A stretch of 64,000 nt of DNA from Nostoc linckia z4 (GCF_002608075.1 NZ_LAHA01000011.1:62001-126000); one strand, 5' to 3'. Shown: positions 36,084-45,095, counted from the first letter of the stretch. Notes: generated by a model not told the origin, from the sequence alone. Program-made: numbers and translations.

Positions 36084-37133
36084 ATGCAACTTGCTATTCC
36101 ACGAATTTTTGCCCAAGTAGGCATTGATGAAATTCTTGATAATGGTGTCGCCACTTCCCAAAGTATTGCCGAAGGTTGGGACAAACAATGGCTAGATTTA
36201 TTACAAAATAACACCAATAATAACCTGTATGGAACCTTGACGAATGTAGGTATTTTCTTTGCAGTGGGAACCCTATTATTTTTTATGGTACAATTCCTCA
36301 GGGATTTATTAACTTATGAATATACTCGTCCCATATCAGCATTAATTTGGCCCTTTGTAGTAGTAATACTCTTAAATAATTCAGGCAACGGCAGTATACT
36401 TTCTAATTTGACACTGGGGGTGCGTAATTTTATAGATACTGCAAATCAGCAAGTATTGACCACAGCAGATGCAGATAAAATGTACCAACAAGCTTTGAGT
36501 ATGAGTGTTGCTGAAGAGGTAGCGGGTTCTTTCCTGCGTCCTTGTCAGTCCCTAACTGGAGAACAGCAAAGTCAATGTTTTGCCAAAGCTGCGGAAAAAG
36601 TAAATATTCTCTGGCAAAAATATCGAGATTCCTACGGGAATAAAAACTGGATATCCAGACTACAAACGAAGGTAGATAATATTAGATATGGCACGGGTAT
36701 TGTATCGGAAGCCGCATTTAATTCTTTATTAGGTTCTACAGTACAAACTAGCATCAAAAACTTTTTAGTTTCCTTACAATACGCCTTTCAAAATTTAATA
36801 GAAGCAACGATGTTGCTGATAGCAGCTTTAGGGCCTGTTGCTCTGGGTGCTTCTTTATTACCTGTAGTCGGTAAACCAATTTTTGCATGGCTGACTGGAT
36901 TTTTATCCATTGGAATTGCCAAGATTTCATTTAATATTATTGCTGTGTTAACTTCGGCAGTTATTGTTAATGGCCCCGGTCAAGATGCTAATGTTGACCC
37001 AGACTTAATGTGGTTCATGATTTTTCTGGGAGTTCTAGCACCGATTTTATCCTTAGTTGTGGCTGCTGCTGGGGGGTTTGCAGTGTTCAGTGCTATCAAT
37101 AATGCAGCTTCTTTAGTCAAGGAGAGAATATAG
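36084..37133 (+). CDS. Polytopic membrane protein (VirB6/TrbL-like candidate)
   Basis: 349 residues from ATG at 36084; the frame extends to a TTG at 36003. Hydrophobic segments: about 56-73 (LTNVGIFFAVGTLLFFMVQF), 84-100, 239-264 (ATMLLIAALGPVALGASLLPVV), 269-295 and 317-340. A periplasmic-type loop with a C-x10-C pair (CQSLTGEQQSQC) lies near residues 153-164. VirB6/TrbL proteins have five or more helices plus a large loop and follow virB5, as here. Function in channel formation is inferred. Confidence 0.62.
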   Translation: MQLAIPRIFAQVGIDEILDNGVATSQSIAEGWDKQWLDLLQNNTNNNLYGTLTNVGIFFAVGTLLFFMVQFLRDLLTYEYTRPISALIWPFVVVILLNNSGNGSILSNLTLGVRNFIDTANQQVLTTADADKMYQQALSMSVAEEVAGSFLRPCQSLTGEQQSQCFAKAAEKVNILWQKYRDSYGNKNWISRLQTKVDNIRYGTGIVSEAAFNSLLGSTVQTSIKNFLVSLQYAFQNLIEATMLLIAALGPVALGASLLPVVGKPIFAWLTGFLSIGIAKISFNIIAVLTSAVIVNGPGQDANVDPDLMWFMIFLGVLAPILSLVVAAAGGFAVFSAINNAASLVKERI

Positions 37134-37135
37134 TT

Positions 37136-37180
37136 AAGAATTCAGAATTCAGAATTGAGAAGTCAGAATTTAGGAGTCAG
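37136..37180. repeat. AATTCAG tandem repeat in the T4SS-like cluster
   Basis: gaattcagaattcagaattg units immediately after the VirB6-like stop codon. Confidence 0.7.
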
Positions 37181-37304
37181 AATAATTAAAGAATCATGAT
37201 AAAAATATGACAATATATAACAATATTAAATCATTTGTTCAAAAAAATATATCGCCTATCATCATATATAACAACCAAAAATTTTTATCGCAGGAGGTGA
37301 TAGC

Positions 37305-38129
37305 ATGGTACGTTTACTAGAGAAAAGAAAAAAAACGGTCAGTGTCTTAACAATTTTTGCGATCGCCACCTTTAGTTTGCATTTATTCATCTTACTATTA
37401 TTTTTATTTCAAGGCATAACTATTCGTCAACTGAGTTTGAGAAGACCTCCAAATTTCGTCCAATTAATAGATGGGAAAAAAGTAGATGAAATTGATGATT
37501 TAAAAAGAGATCCAGAAGCAATTCGTCAATTCATCAGCAAAACCATGATTGCAATGTTTAAGTGGTCAGGAACCTTACCCCCACAAAAAATTGAAGAAGT
37601 CGCAAATCCTAAAGCAGATTTGGGAATATTAGTTAGAACACCCCAAGGCGGTAGTCAAAAAATTAGTACCACTAGTTGGATAGCTAGTTTTGCTTTATCA
37701 GAAGACTTTCGCAAAGGTTTCTTAAGCACAATTGCCGAAATCACACCACCGGAAGTGTTTTCTGAAAATCCCAAACAAGGAATGACATCAGAGTTAGTAA
37801 TTAAACGGATTTACCCGCCAAAAGAAATTGCCCCAGGTCAATGGCGAGTAGGTATGGTAGCTGATTTAGTTCAAAAAAATCGCGGTGATGATAGAAGAGT
37901 CATAACTCCTTTTAACAAAGATTTTCTCGTGCGTGCCACAGATTATTTTCCTAATCCCCAAATGGAAAGTAGCACTGACCTGCAAAAAGCAATTTATAGC
38001 GTCCGCGCTGATAGACTAGAGATTTATGAAATTCGAGATTTATGTTTGTTAGATAACTACAGTAACCTGAATGAAGCTCAATTAAAAGAATGCAAAATTC
38101 AACAAAAAACAGATAATTTTATCAGATAA
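37305..38129 (+). CDS. Bitopic membrane protein (VirB8-like candidate), copy 1
   Basis: 274 residues from ATG at 37305, with a strong ribosome site (CAGGAGGTGATAGC). A short cytoplasmic basic N-terminus, one helix (about 17-38, IFAIATFSLHLFILLLFLFQG), then a soluble domain of about 230 residues ending in DRLEIYEIRDLCLLD. One N-terminal helix plus a periplasmic NTF2-like domain is the VirB8/TraE plan, and the position after the VirB6-like gene fits. The next gene encodes a related protein of the same plan. Confidence 0.58.
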   Translation: MVRLLEKRKKTVSVLTIFAIATFSLHLFILLLFLFQGITIRQLSLRRPPNFVQLIDGKKVDEIDDLKRDPEAIRQFISKTMIAMFKWSGTLPPQKIEEVANPKADLGILVRTPQGGSQKISTTSWIASFALSEDFRKGFLSTIAEITPPEVFSENPKQGMTSELVIKRIYPPKEIAPGQWRVGMVADLVQKNRGDDRRVITPFNKDFLVRATDYFPNPQMESSTDLQKAIYSVRADRLEIYEIRDLCLLDNYSNLNEAQLKECKIQQKTDNFIR

Positions 38130-38130
38130 A

Positions 38131-38367
38131 AATTCAGAATCCAGAATTCAGAATTCAGAATCCAGAATTCAGAATTTATAAAAGGTCTAGTATACTTAGT
38201 AGTATAGTAAAATTAAAAATTATTATAGAATCTTTGTTGAGCTTCGAGAACGAAATAGTGTACTTCACTAAATTCAAATATACTGTATATCCATTGCTAA
38301 AACCTTCTCTTGACTTCTGAATTCTGACTCCTGAATTCTGACCCCTGACTCCTGACTCCTGACACAC
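38131..38367. repeat. Spacer with AATTCAG and CTCCTGA tandem repeats
   Basis: atccagaattcagaattcag units at 38140-38175 and ttctgactcctgaattctga units at 38310-38364, in inverted orientation, bracket an A+T-rich centre. A 63-codon frame there is repeat-derived. Confidence 0.65.
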
Positions 38368-38385
38368 GATAACAACAAATTATTA

Positions 38386-39078
38386 ATGCAGATATTTAAA
38401 TCAGAAAATAAAAAAAGTAACGCCTTACCACTGTTGGCAGTAGGAACATTTGGGTTACATGTATTTACCTTACTGCTATTGATATTTCACGGGTCTATGT
38501 TACAACAGTTACGTCGGCAACTCACGCCTCAAAGTTTAGTACAACTCGTTGATGGTCGCGTGATTACAGCAGACCCCCAAGAGAATTTAGAGCGACAACC
38601 AGAAACTATTCGGCGCTTTGTAGCTGAAAGTATGAATCTAATGCTTACCTGGTCGCAGCAACAACCACCAACAACAGTCTGGGAAATTAGTTCTCAATTG
38701 GTGGCTGATGATTTTAAGCAAAAAATGAAATCACAAGTAATTAACTTAAACCCAGATAGCCAATTTGAAAATGTCAATCGAGGCACTGAAAATGTATTAG
38801 TAATCCAAAAAATATCTCAACCTACAAAAATAGGTAATGGTCAATGGAAAGTCGAGATATTTGCCAATCAATTGACTTTTAGCAGTTATGATAAATTGGG
38901 AAAATCAACTTCCTTTAATAAACAAATTTTAGTTAGAGCAATAAATGAGCCAGCAACTTCACTACCAAATGCGCCGCTACCGTCGCACTTTGCGGTTTAC
39001 CGCCTTGGTGAAGCCAGACTAGAAATTTATAATGTCTGTGAAATTCAAGATAAAAATTGTTCTGGAAATTCCAACTAA
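38386..39078 (+). CDS. Bitopic membrane protein (VirB8-like candidate), copy 2
   Basis: 230 residues. Same architecture as the gene at 37305: one N-terminal helix (LLAVGTFGLHVFTLLLLIFHG), then aligned landmarks LVQLVDGR, RRFVAESMNLMLTW, VLVIQKI, NGQWKVEIFA, FNKQILVRA and RLEIYNVCEI. The two are therefore diverged tandem duplicates that may form a heteromeric complex. The stop codon lies only eight bases before the VirB10-like start, so these two genes should be co-translated. Confidence 0.58.
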   Translation: MQIFKSENKKSNALPLLAVGTFGLHVFTLLLLIFHGSMLQQLRRQLTPQSLVQLVDGRVITADPQENLERQPETIRRFVAESMNLMLTWSQQQPPTTVWEISSQLVADDFKQKMKSQVINLNPDSQFENVNRGTENVLVIQKISQPTKIGNGQWKVEIFANQLTFSSYDKLGKSTSFNKQILVRAINEPATSLPNAPLPSHFAVYRLGEARLEIYNVCEIQDKNCSGNSN

Positions 39079-39086
39079 GCTTTACC

Positions 39087-40688
39087 ATGACTCAATATTC
39101 AATTCCGACAGAAACCTCTCCACCAAATTTATTAACTTTAGACACCGACGATCGCCAACTAGAAATAGAATATGACGATTGGGAATCACGGATGGCTAGG
39201 TTGGTTGGTTTTGAAGAAGAACCTGCTAGCGATGCCTTTCATAGACAAGGTCTAGGCCAAACAACATTAGAAGAAGCTGCAATATCCGAACCGTCATCCG
39301 AACCAGAAGAACTTAAAACACAGCAGCCCCTCTCATCTAATCCTTTTGCCAAATTAGGTCTAGTAGGTGCAGCTACCTTAGCAGTAGTTTTGGTGGCTGG
39401 TGTGTTTTTGTCGCAATTGATGAGTGGTAGTAGTCAAAAGCCCAGAAATAATCTTGTCACTCCACCAGTGCGATCGCAACCCACAAATCAAACAACTTCT
39501 GAACAGCTGCAAAGCGAAATCGAAACTCTGAAAACAAAATTAGCCCTAACCGAACAAGCACAGTCAGTAAAAGCCGCCCAAGAAAAGCTGAGAACGCCAA
39601 AACCAACTTCCACAGTAGCCTTGGCACAACCATCAGTTTCTTCCACCAGGAGACAGCAAGTGATACCCACACCCCCACCAACAGCTTACGTTCCTCAGCC
39701 AGTGACCATTGAGCGCATCGTCAGAGTACCAGCTCCCCAACCTTTACTAACACCCCAACTACCAGTTCTCAGACCAAACACTCAACCCGTAGTTACCATT
39801 ACCCCACCAGCCCCACCAAACCCATTTGATGAGTGGACAAAACTAGCAAAATTAGGTAGCTACGGCCAGGTCAATGTCACCGAACAACCAAATAACATCG
39901 CAGCTGCTCCCCAACCTACAAACGAAATGCAGCAGCCTCAGCAGCCACCCCAAGAAACACCAAACCCCAATCCCAGCGAACAACCCCCAGAACAGGGGCC
40001 TGCCGTAGTTAGCCAAGCACAACCACAAGGACAGAATACTGTAGCCATCGGTACTAGTGCCAAAGCCGTATTGGCAACGGCGATATTTGGCGAAACTACC
40101 AGAGGCGGTAATAACGGAGAACAAACAGATAAAAACGTATTTGTAGTTCGATTGAAAGAACCGCTAAAAGCCGCCAATGGAGAGGTCGCTTTACCCGCCA
40201 ACACCGAATTTCTCACTGAAATTCGTTCTATTTCCGAACAAGGTCTTGTGCAGATGAACATAACCAAAGTTATCTCACAAAATGACGGTAACCTCACAGA
40301 ACGAAACTTACCCAACAATTCGATTATTATTCGCGGCAACAAAGGCAGACCTTTAATAGGTAATAAATTTCCTGGTCAAAGTTCCTCTGTAGCATCAATG
40401 GATTTGGGACTATTTGTTTTAGGAGGTATTGGCAAAGCCGCAGAGTTATTAAATCGCACCGACGGCCAAGTCGTCACCATCAATGGTGGAAGTACAGTTG
40501 TGAGCAACACCAACACTGGAGAAAATATCCCAGCTGGCATCGTTGAAGGTGGTTTGAACTCCGTAGTACCGCAAATTGCCCAACGCAATCAACAGGCCAT
40601 CGCCCAAATGTCACAACAAACAAACGTTTGGTTTTTGCCAGCAGGCACAAATGTTGAAATCTATGTCAACCAAGCAACCCAATTTTAA
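39087..40688 (+). CDS. VirB10/TrbI-family T4SS core-complex protein
   Basis: 533 residues from ATG at 39087. An acidic cytoplasmic N-terminus is followed by one inner-membrane helix (about residues 90-112), a proline/glutamine-rich linker (about 120-310, PPPTAYVPQP, QQPQQPPQETPNP) and a C-terminal TrbI-like domain: GTSAKAVLATAIF, VALPANTEFLTEI, RGNKGRPLIGNKF, and the closing FLPAGTNVEIYVNQ. VirB10 spans from inner to outer membrane and gates the channel. Length, linker and domain order all fit. Confidence 0.82.
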   Translation: MTQYSIPTETSPPNLLTLDTDDRQLEIEYDDWESRMARLVGFEEEPASDAFHRQGLGQTTLEEAAISEPSSEPEELKTQQPLSSNPFAKLGLVGAATLAVVLVAGVFLSQLMSGSSQKPRNNLVTPPVRSQPTNQTTSEQLQSEIETLKTKLALTEQAQSVKAAQEKLRTPKPTSTVALAQPSVSSTRRQQVIPTPPPTAYVPQPVTIERIVRVPAPQPLLTPQLPVLRPNTQPVVTITPPAPPNPFDEWTKLAKLGSYGQVNVTEQPNNIAAAPQPTNEMQQPQQPPQETPNPNPSEQPPEQGPAVVSQAQPQGQNTVAIGTSAKAVLATAIFGETTRGGNNGEQTDKNVFVVRLKEPLKAANGEVALPANTEFLTEIRSISEQGLVQMNITKVISQNDGNLTERNLPNNSIIIRGNKGRPLIGNKFPGQSSSVASMDLGLFVLGGIGKAAELLNRTDGQVVTINGGSTVVSNTNTGENIPAGIVEGGLNSVVPQIAQRNQQAIAQMSQQTNVWFLPAGTNVEIYVNQATQF

Positions 40689-40872
40689 AAGATAATATCT
40701 ATCCCAATTTTCGGCTCTCACTTAACACTGAATCCTGGCTTATAAGGCATAGGAATTCGCAATTTGGAATTAGGTAATAATTTAGTAATTATTTTTCTTC
40801 CCTATCTTCCAATACGGTTGGGATAAGCTTTTTAGTTCCCTGTTGTGTCTACCAATATCCCCTTGTGCAACC

Positions 40873-41451
40873 ATGAAAAATAATACTAAGTTACCAGGAA
40901 ATATCCTCAAGAATTCCTATTTCCTACCAATAGCTTCCTTAATTTTCTCGGTTACTATGCTGTTATTGGTAGGTCGTGCCGTAGCTAATAATGCCGTTCT
41001 CCGCTCCATATTTTCCTGTCAAGGACAGGGTTTAGGAGGATTGTTACCCACCCTCCATGTTTCTTATCAACAAGGAACAAACTTAAGTTTTATTCCCGCT
41101 GGGGAAGTCATTAAAAAAGTGTGGTTAAACGATCCATCGCAAGTAACTATAGATTTTGATGGCCCAGTGTGTATGCAGTTTGGTCAAAAACCAAACACCA
41201 CTACCGGAGATTGTAAAAACTCAGCAGCCAACGTAATTCAACTTAGGCGAATTCCCAGATTAAATATTCCCGGACTTCCGAAAACTAGCAATACACTTTT
41301 AACAGTTGTTACTGAAAGCCAAGGTAGAAACAAACTGTATACTTTTCGAGTATTGTATGTCGAAAATGCTCCAGACTATCACACTCTAGCTATTTATCCC
41401 GATCCGCCTTCTGCTCGACAACCCTCTTGTGCAGTAGAACCACAACAATAG
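40873..41451 (+). CDS. Exported protein with VirB9/TrbG-like N-domain (candidate)
   Basis: 192 residues from ATG at 40873 (a TTG ten codons upstream is in frame). A signal anchor (IASLIFSVTMLLLVGRAVAN) is followed by a beta-rich domain: GTNLSFIPAGEVIKKVWLNDPSQVTIDF, VIQLRRIP, GLPKTSNTLLTVVTES and KLYTFRVLYVE. This sequence of elements matches the N-terminal domain of VirB9/TrbG/CagX (use of E-V-I, then TNLxVxT, then Y-x-F). The C-terminal VirB9 domain seems absent, so the protein is shorter than standard VirB9. The last member of the cluster. Confidence 0.55.
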   Translation: MKNNTKLPGNILKNSYFLPIASLIFSVTMLLLVGRAVANNAVLRSIFSCQGQGLGGLLPTLHVSYQQGTNLSFIPAGEVIKKVWLNDPSQVTIDFDGPVCMQFGQKPNTTTGDCKNSAANVIQLRRIPRLNIPGLPKTSNTLLTVVTESQGRNKLYTFRVLYVENAPDYHTLAIYPDPPSARQPSCAVEPQQ

Positions 41452-41814
41452 AGTAGACCTATGAGCAAAAGTTACTTTTGCTCATAGGGGGAAAGGGAAA
41501 AGGTTAATGGTTCGACAAGCTCACCAACCGGGAAAAGGGTTTTTATTTGCCCTTTCCCCTTTACCCCTTACCCTGTAATTTGGAATTGGTATTATATCAA
41601 ATTGGCATAGGAAGTATTGTTTGAAGTTTTTGTAACAAAGGCTTTTAATCTAAAATCCCAAATCTAAAATCCAAAATTGGTATTATTGCCCCAATCAACC
41701 GTCAACTGTCAACTATCAACTCTTAACCTAAATCGTTACAAATATTCAGAAAAAAACCAACCATAAATTATAAATTCGTGCAAATATAAAGAAAATATTA
41801 AAAGTTACAAGCTC
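41452..41814. repeat. Spacer with perfect hairpin and repeats downstream of the T4SS-like cluster
   Basis: A perfect 12-bp inverted repeat, tatgagcaaaag/cttttgctcata, lies at 41460-41486, nine bases after the VirB9-like stop, and may end the cluster transcript although no T run follows. The flanks (tagacct before, gggggaaagggaaaagg after) resemble the MITE-like family at 3571. Tandem ctaaaatc and tcaactgtcaac units follow. No gene. Confidence 0.6.
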
Positions 41815-42054
41815 ATGATCGCTCCCAAAATGATGCAACAGCTCTGGGCTGTAATCGAGTCTACCCAGGTCAACACGCTGCTCCAGTTTGATGATGCGGC
41901 ATTAGTACAACTAATCCTCCAGCAGTTACAAGCTAAGCAAGGGCTTGATGCTCAAGTAGATAGCACACTCAATACTTACATAAAATCTAAACTGCCTCTA
42001 ATTCGCGATACGGCTGAAGGTCGATTATCGTTAGAACAAGGCGGCAATCATTAG
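41815..42054 (+). CDS. Small conserved-looking protein, function unknown
   Basis: 79 residues, start ATG at 41815. No signal peptide or hydrophobic helix; predicted mainly helical (LWAVIESTQVNTLLQF, LVQLILQQLQAKQGL). It lies 64 bases upstream of a small membrane-protein gene on the same strand, so the two may be one unit. No family recognised. Confidence 0.6.
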   Translation: MIAPKMMQQLWAVIESTQVNTLLQFDDAALVQLILQQLQAKQGLDAQVDSTLNTYIKSKLPLIRDTAEGRLSLEQGGNH

Positions 42055-42117
42055 GACAAGAAACCAAATGATTGTTTACCCCCAAGCATACGCTCACAGT
42101 TCAAATAGTCCAACAGA

Positions 42118-42375
42118 ATGAATCACTGGCTAATAATTGCCCTGGTAGCTTATCTCATTGGAGCGGCAATTGAAGGGGTGAGTACAGCCAGTCAGCTCTC
42201 TGATTCTGCGCCAGAACTAGTTAAAAGCACACAAACTCAGTCCTTGGAGTCTGAGAATTCGCCTAATTTAAATTGGCGAATTGTCGCTGTTATTACTTCA
42301 GTAAGTATCTGTGCAGCTTTTTTCTGGCCTTGCCGCCTGCTTCACCGTTTTATTAAAGGAAAAGTTCACTCATAA
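42118..42375 (+). CDS. Small two-helix membrane protein, function unknown
   Basis: 85 residues with N-terminal (about 3-20, WLIIALVAYLIGAAIEGV) and C-terminal (about 53-72, IVAVITSVSICAAFFWPC) hydrophobic segments joined by a 30-residue polar loop. Not recognised. It is downstream of the T4SS-like cluster and the 79-residue protein; whether it belongs to either is unknown. Confidence 0.55.
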   Translation: MNHWLIIALVAYLIGAAIEGVSTASQLSDSAPELVKSTQTQSLESENSPNLNWRIVAVITSVSICAAFFWPCRLLHRFIKGKVHS

Positions 42376-42691
42376 GCAAATTTTGAGATTGTAAATTTTG
42401 GTTAATTTCTCAATTGTTGCCGCATCAGTTTCGCTGTCAATAACTTATTCAAAATCACAAGTGTTATAAACTTTTGGATTAGGAATTGCTTTGTGCATCT
42501 CTATTCTGGAAATCCATCTGTAGCATTCTTTTTTCAAATTGGTATCACATCAACAGATAAAGCTTAAAAGGCTATTTATAAAGTAAAAATATTTCATAGA
42601 AGACTGTTGACAGTTGACAGTTGACGATTTACAGTCAACTGTCAACTATTTTTCCCTTATCATCGAATAATCGAGTCAACAGTGAGAAAGT
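42376..42691. other. Intergenic region with AGTTGAC repeats
   Basis: gttgacagttgacagttgac units at about 42605-42650 in both orientations. No gene. Confidence 0.55.
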
Positions 42692-43162
42692 ATGATTTTT
42701 AACCGCATTGCTCAGAAAACGCTGATAACAGGCTTAGCGATTGGTTCCATACTGAGTTTATTTTTTAACACTCCAATTACTGCCCAAGAAATTTACATTA
42801 ACGATAACTGCAAACAAAATCAGCAATTAGATGAATCTGACAGGTTTACTATTTTCTATAAATCTGAATTTAAAACCAAAGGACAAACTTATTGGTTTTA
42901 CTCAGGTAGGTATCAAGATGGAAGCACTATTATTTGTATTTCACAACCAGGATTCAAACAAGCAAAACCTTTAAACATAGAAAAAATCCAATCTGGCTAC
43001 ATTGATAAAATTACCAAAGACCCACGCAATCAAACAGCCTTTCTTGTCACCGTCCGCGAGGGGAATGGTTCCTATGTGCCAATATTCCAATATCGGCTGA
43101 ATTTGTCCACACCTTCTAAACCCCTACTAACCAAACTCAAATCTTGGACATCGGGACAGTAG
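42692..43162 (+). CDS. Exported hypothetical protein
   Basis: 156 residues from ATG at 42692. A signal peptide (TLITGLAIGSILSLFFNTPITAQ, cleavage near residue 31) is followed by a beta-rich soluble domain with two cysteines (NDNCKQ, IICISQPG) that may form a disulfide. No recognised family. It stands between repeat DNA and the map terminator. Confidence 0.6.
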   Translation: MIFNRIAQKTLITGLAIGSILSLFFNTPITAQEIYINDNCKQNQQLDESDRFTIFYKSEFKTKGQTYWFYSGRYQDGSTIICISQPGFKQAKPLNIEKIQSGYIDKITKDPRNQTAFLVTVREGNGSYVPIFQYRLNLSTPSKPLLTKLKSWTSGQ

Positions 43163-43293
43163 TGGCGATCGCTTTGTAGTTTTTTGCAGCTAAGTTAGGA
43201 CATAAACTGATGGTAAAAGCCTGACAACAAGAGACTTTCTTTCCTGTTGTCTATTGCCCATTGCCTGCTATAAAATCTCCACAAAGCTTTGCA

Positions 43294-43338
43294 TAAAAAA
43301 ATGAAGAGGCAAATCGGCTGCTTTTGACGTTTCGCCTC
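43294..43338 (-). terminator. Intrinsic terminator of map
   Basis: On the minus strand: stem GAGGCgAAA / TTTGCCTC (arms at 43330-43338 and 43306-43313), loop of 16 bases, then TTCATTTTTTT (43295-43305). It begins about 30 bases after the map stop codon. Confidence 0.6.
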
Positions 43339-43367
43339 TCTCAATCACATTTAAGTTGAACTAATAA

Positions 43368-44195
43368 TTAAACTTTAGAACGGTCAGTTAAAATCTCATA
43401 ACCAGTTTCCGTTACCAAGACAGTATGCTCGAACTGAGCAGACAAAGCATTATCCACAGTTACAGCCGTCCAACGGTCAGATAATGTCCGTGTATGTCTA
43501 GAACCCGCATTTACAATTGGCTCAATTGCCAGCGTCATCCCCGCACGAAGTTTCACATTTGGCAATTCGCGGGTACGGAAGTTAAACACAGAAGGTTCTT
43601 CATGCAAGTTACGACCGACACCGTGTCCGGTAAATTCTTCCACGATACTAAAGCCGTTAGCTTTGACATGGTCTTCAATGGGGCCAGCTAAATCAAGCAA
43701 GTACACACCAGCCTTAACTTGTTCAATGCCCTTAAATAAAGCTTCTTCTGCAACGCGAATTAACTTAGCTGCTAATGGAGTGACCTCTCCAACAGCGATC
43801 GTAATGCAAGAATCACCATGAAAGCCTTGATAATAAGCGCCTGTATCTACTTTTAAGACATCCCCAGGACGGATTACTTTCTTGGCACTAGGAATACCAT
43901 GTACTACTTCATTATTAATACTGGAGCAAATAGAACCTGGAAATCCGTGATATCCTTTGAAACTTGGTGTTGCACCCATTTCGCGGATGCGTTTTTCCGC
44001 ATAAGCATCCAAGTCAGCTGTGGTCATTCCTGGTTTTACTAACTCAGAAATTTCTTTTAGCACAGTTGCTACAATTGTCGCCGATTGCCGCATGATTTCA
44101 ATTTCACGCGGGGATTTAATTTCAATTCCTCGACGTTGTTTTTTTGCAGGTGCAGGCTGAGTTGGTTGAGAAAGTAAGTTACTGAAAATGTTCAT
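43368..44195 (-). CDS. map: Methionine aminopeptidase, type I
   Basis: 275 residues. The metal-binding residues of the pita-bread fold are in [27 protein letters not shown] and AIEPIV, and [20 protein letters not shown] is the conserved substrate pocket region. An N-terminal extension of about 22 residues rich in Q, P and K precedes the core. The enzyme removes initiator methionine from new proteins. Transcribed alone, with a clear terminator downstream. Confidence 0.94.
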   Translation of the reverse strand: MNIFSNLLSQPTQPAPAKKQRRGIEIKSPREIEIMRQSATIVATVLKEISELVKPGMTTADLDAYAEKRIREMGATPSFKGYHGFPGSICSSINNEVVHGIPSAKKVIRPGDVLKVDTGAYYQGFHGDSCITIAVGEVTPLAAKLIRVAEEALFKGIEQVKAGVYLLDLAGPIEDHVKANGFSIVEEFTGHGVGRNLHEEPSVFNFRTRELPNVKLRAGMTLAIEPIVNAGSRHTRTLSDRWTAVTVDNALSAQFEHTVLVTETGYEILTDRSKV

Positions 44196-44288
44196 GAGAG
44201 ATAATAATTACTGGCGCTTTACAGCTTGGGTGTCAATGCTTTTCTAGATTAATTGAGAAATAATATCTATATCTAAATTAGCTTATTT

Positions 44289-45095
44289 TTAAGCACACAC
44301 TCTGCTAATTAATTTCTGAATCTGGATTGGCGTTAATTGTTGCACATTAGACAAAACCATCGCAGCTCCGGCTCTTAGGAGTGTTTCACTGTATGCCTCA
44401 CTCCGTGTCGCTGTTTCTTGGACGTGGGGTGGTAGAACTCCTACACCAATCCAAGTGCGAGCAGAATCTAAACTCCGTGCTTTCTCCACAGTATACATAT
44501 CTGCTACGGTATCCCCCACATACACGATCGCTGATTTTTGCTCAATGCCATTTTCTATTTGACTAACTGTAGCAAAAAGTCCACTGGGGTCGGGTTTACC
44601 CGGTGCATCCTCCATCGCAATCAACACTGGAGATTGCAAACCCAAACGTTTTTCTAGGACATAGTTAGCCGAAACACGAGTAGCGCCACTGAAAAATCCC
44701 CAAGCAATCCCGGCTTGTGTAAGTTGGTCTAAGTAGCTCGGTTGTAATAATAACGGTTCATCACAGATATAACCCGTCAAATTGTTGGGGTCTGGGCCTC
44801 GATAACGCGATTGGAAAAAAGCCACTATGGCATTGTAATCTAGTTGCAATTCTTCACGGCTCTGCCCTTGAACGCTAAAGTAGCGGTAAATTAATTCTTG
44901 GGATGCTTCCCAGTCGTTATTCCATACACCTTCTGATTTTAGCTGGTCAATATCTAAGGGTGTGGGACGATATGCAGCCTTTGTGAAGTATTCTACGGTA
45001 TCTGCGATCGCTCGGCGATAGGAATTACTCACATCACGCACAACACCATCAATATCGAAAACAACGGCTGCTTTCGTGGAAATTTCTTGAGTCAT
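44289..45095 (-). CDS. HAD-superfamily IA hydrolase (TIGR01548-like)
   Basis: 268 residues. HAD motif I is FDIDGVVRD (nucleophile D14, acid/base D16), motif II is FFSGATR, and motif III/IV is around KPDPSGLF and VGDTVADM. TIGR01548 proteins, common in cyanobacteria, have this DxDGVxRDVSxSYRRA start. Substrate unknown; a phosphatase of sugar or organic phosphates is expected. Confidence 0.82.
   Translation of the reverse strand: MTQEISTKAAVVFDIDGVVRDVSNSYRRAIADTVEYFTKAAYRPTPLDIDQLKSEGVWNNDWEASQELIYRYFSVQGQSREELQLDYNAIVAFFQSRYRGPDPNNLTGYICDEPLLLQPSYLDQLTQAGIAWGFFSGATRVSANYVLEKRLGLQSPVLIAMEDAPGKPDPSGLFATVSQIENGIEQKSAIVYVGDTVADMYTVEKARSLDSARTWIGVGVLPPHVQETATRSEAYSETLLRAGAAMVLSNVQQLTPIQIQKLISRVCA

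Noticed and set aside
39852-40342. Two long minus-strand frames inside the VirB10-like gene
   Set aside because: Shadows of the proline/glutamine-rich coding region on the other strand.
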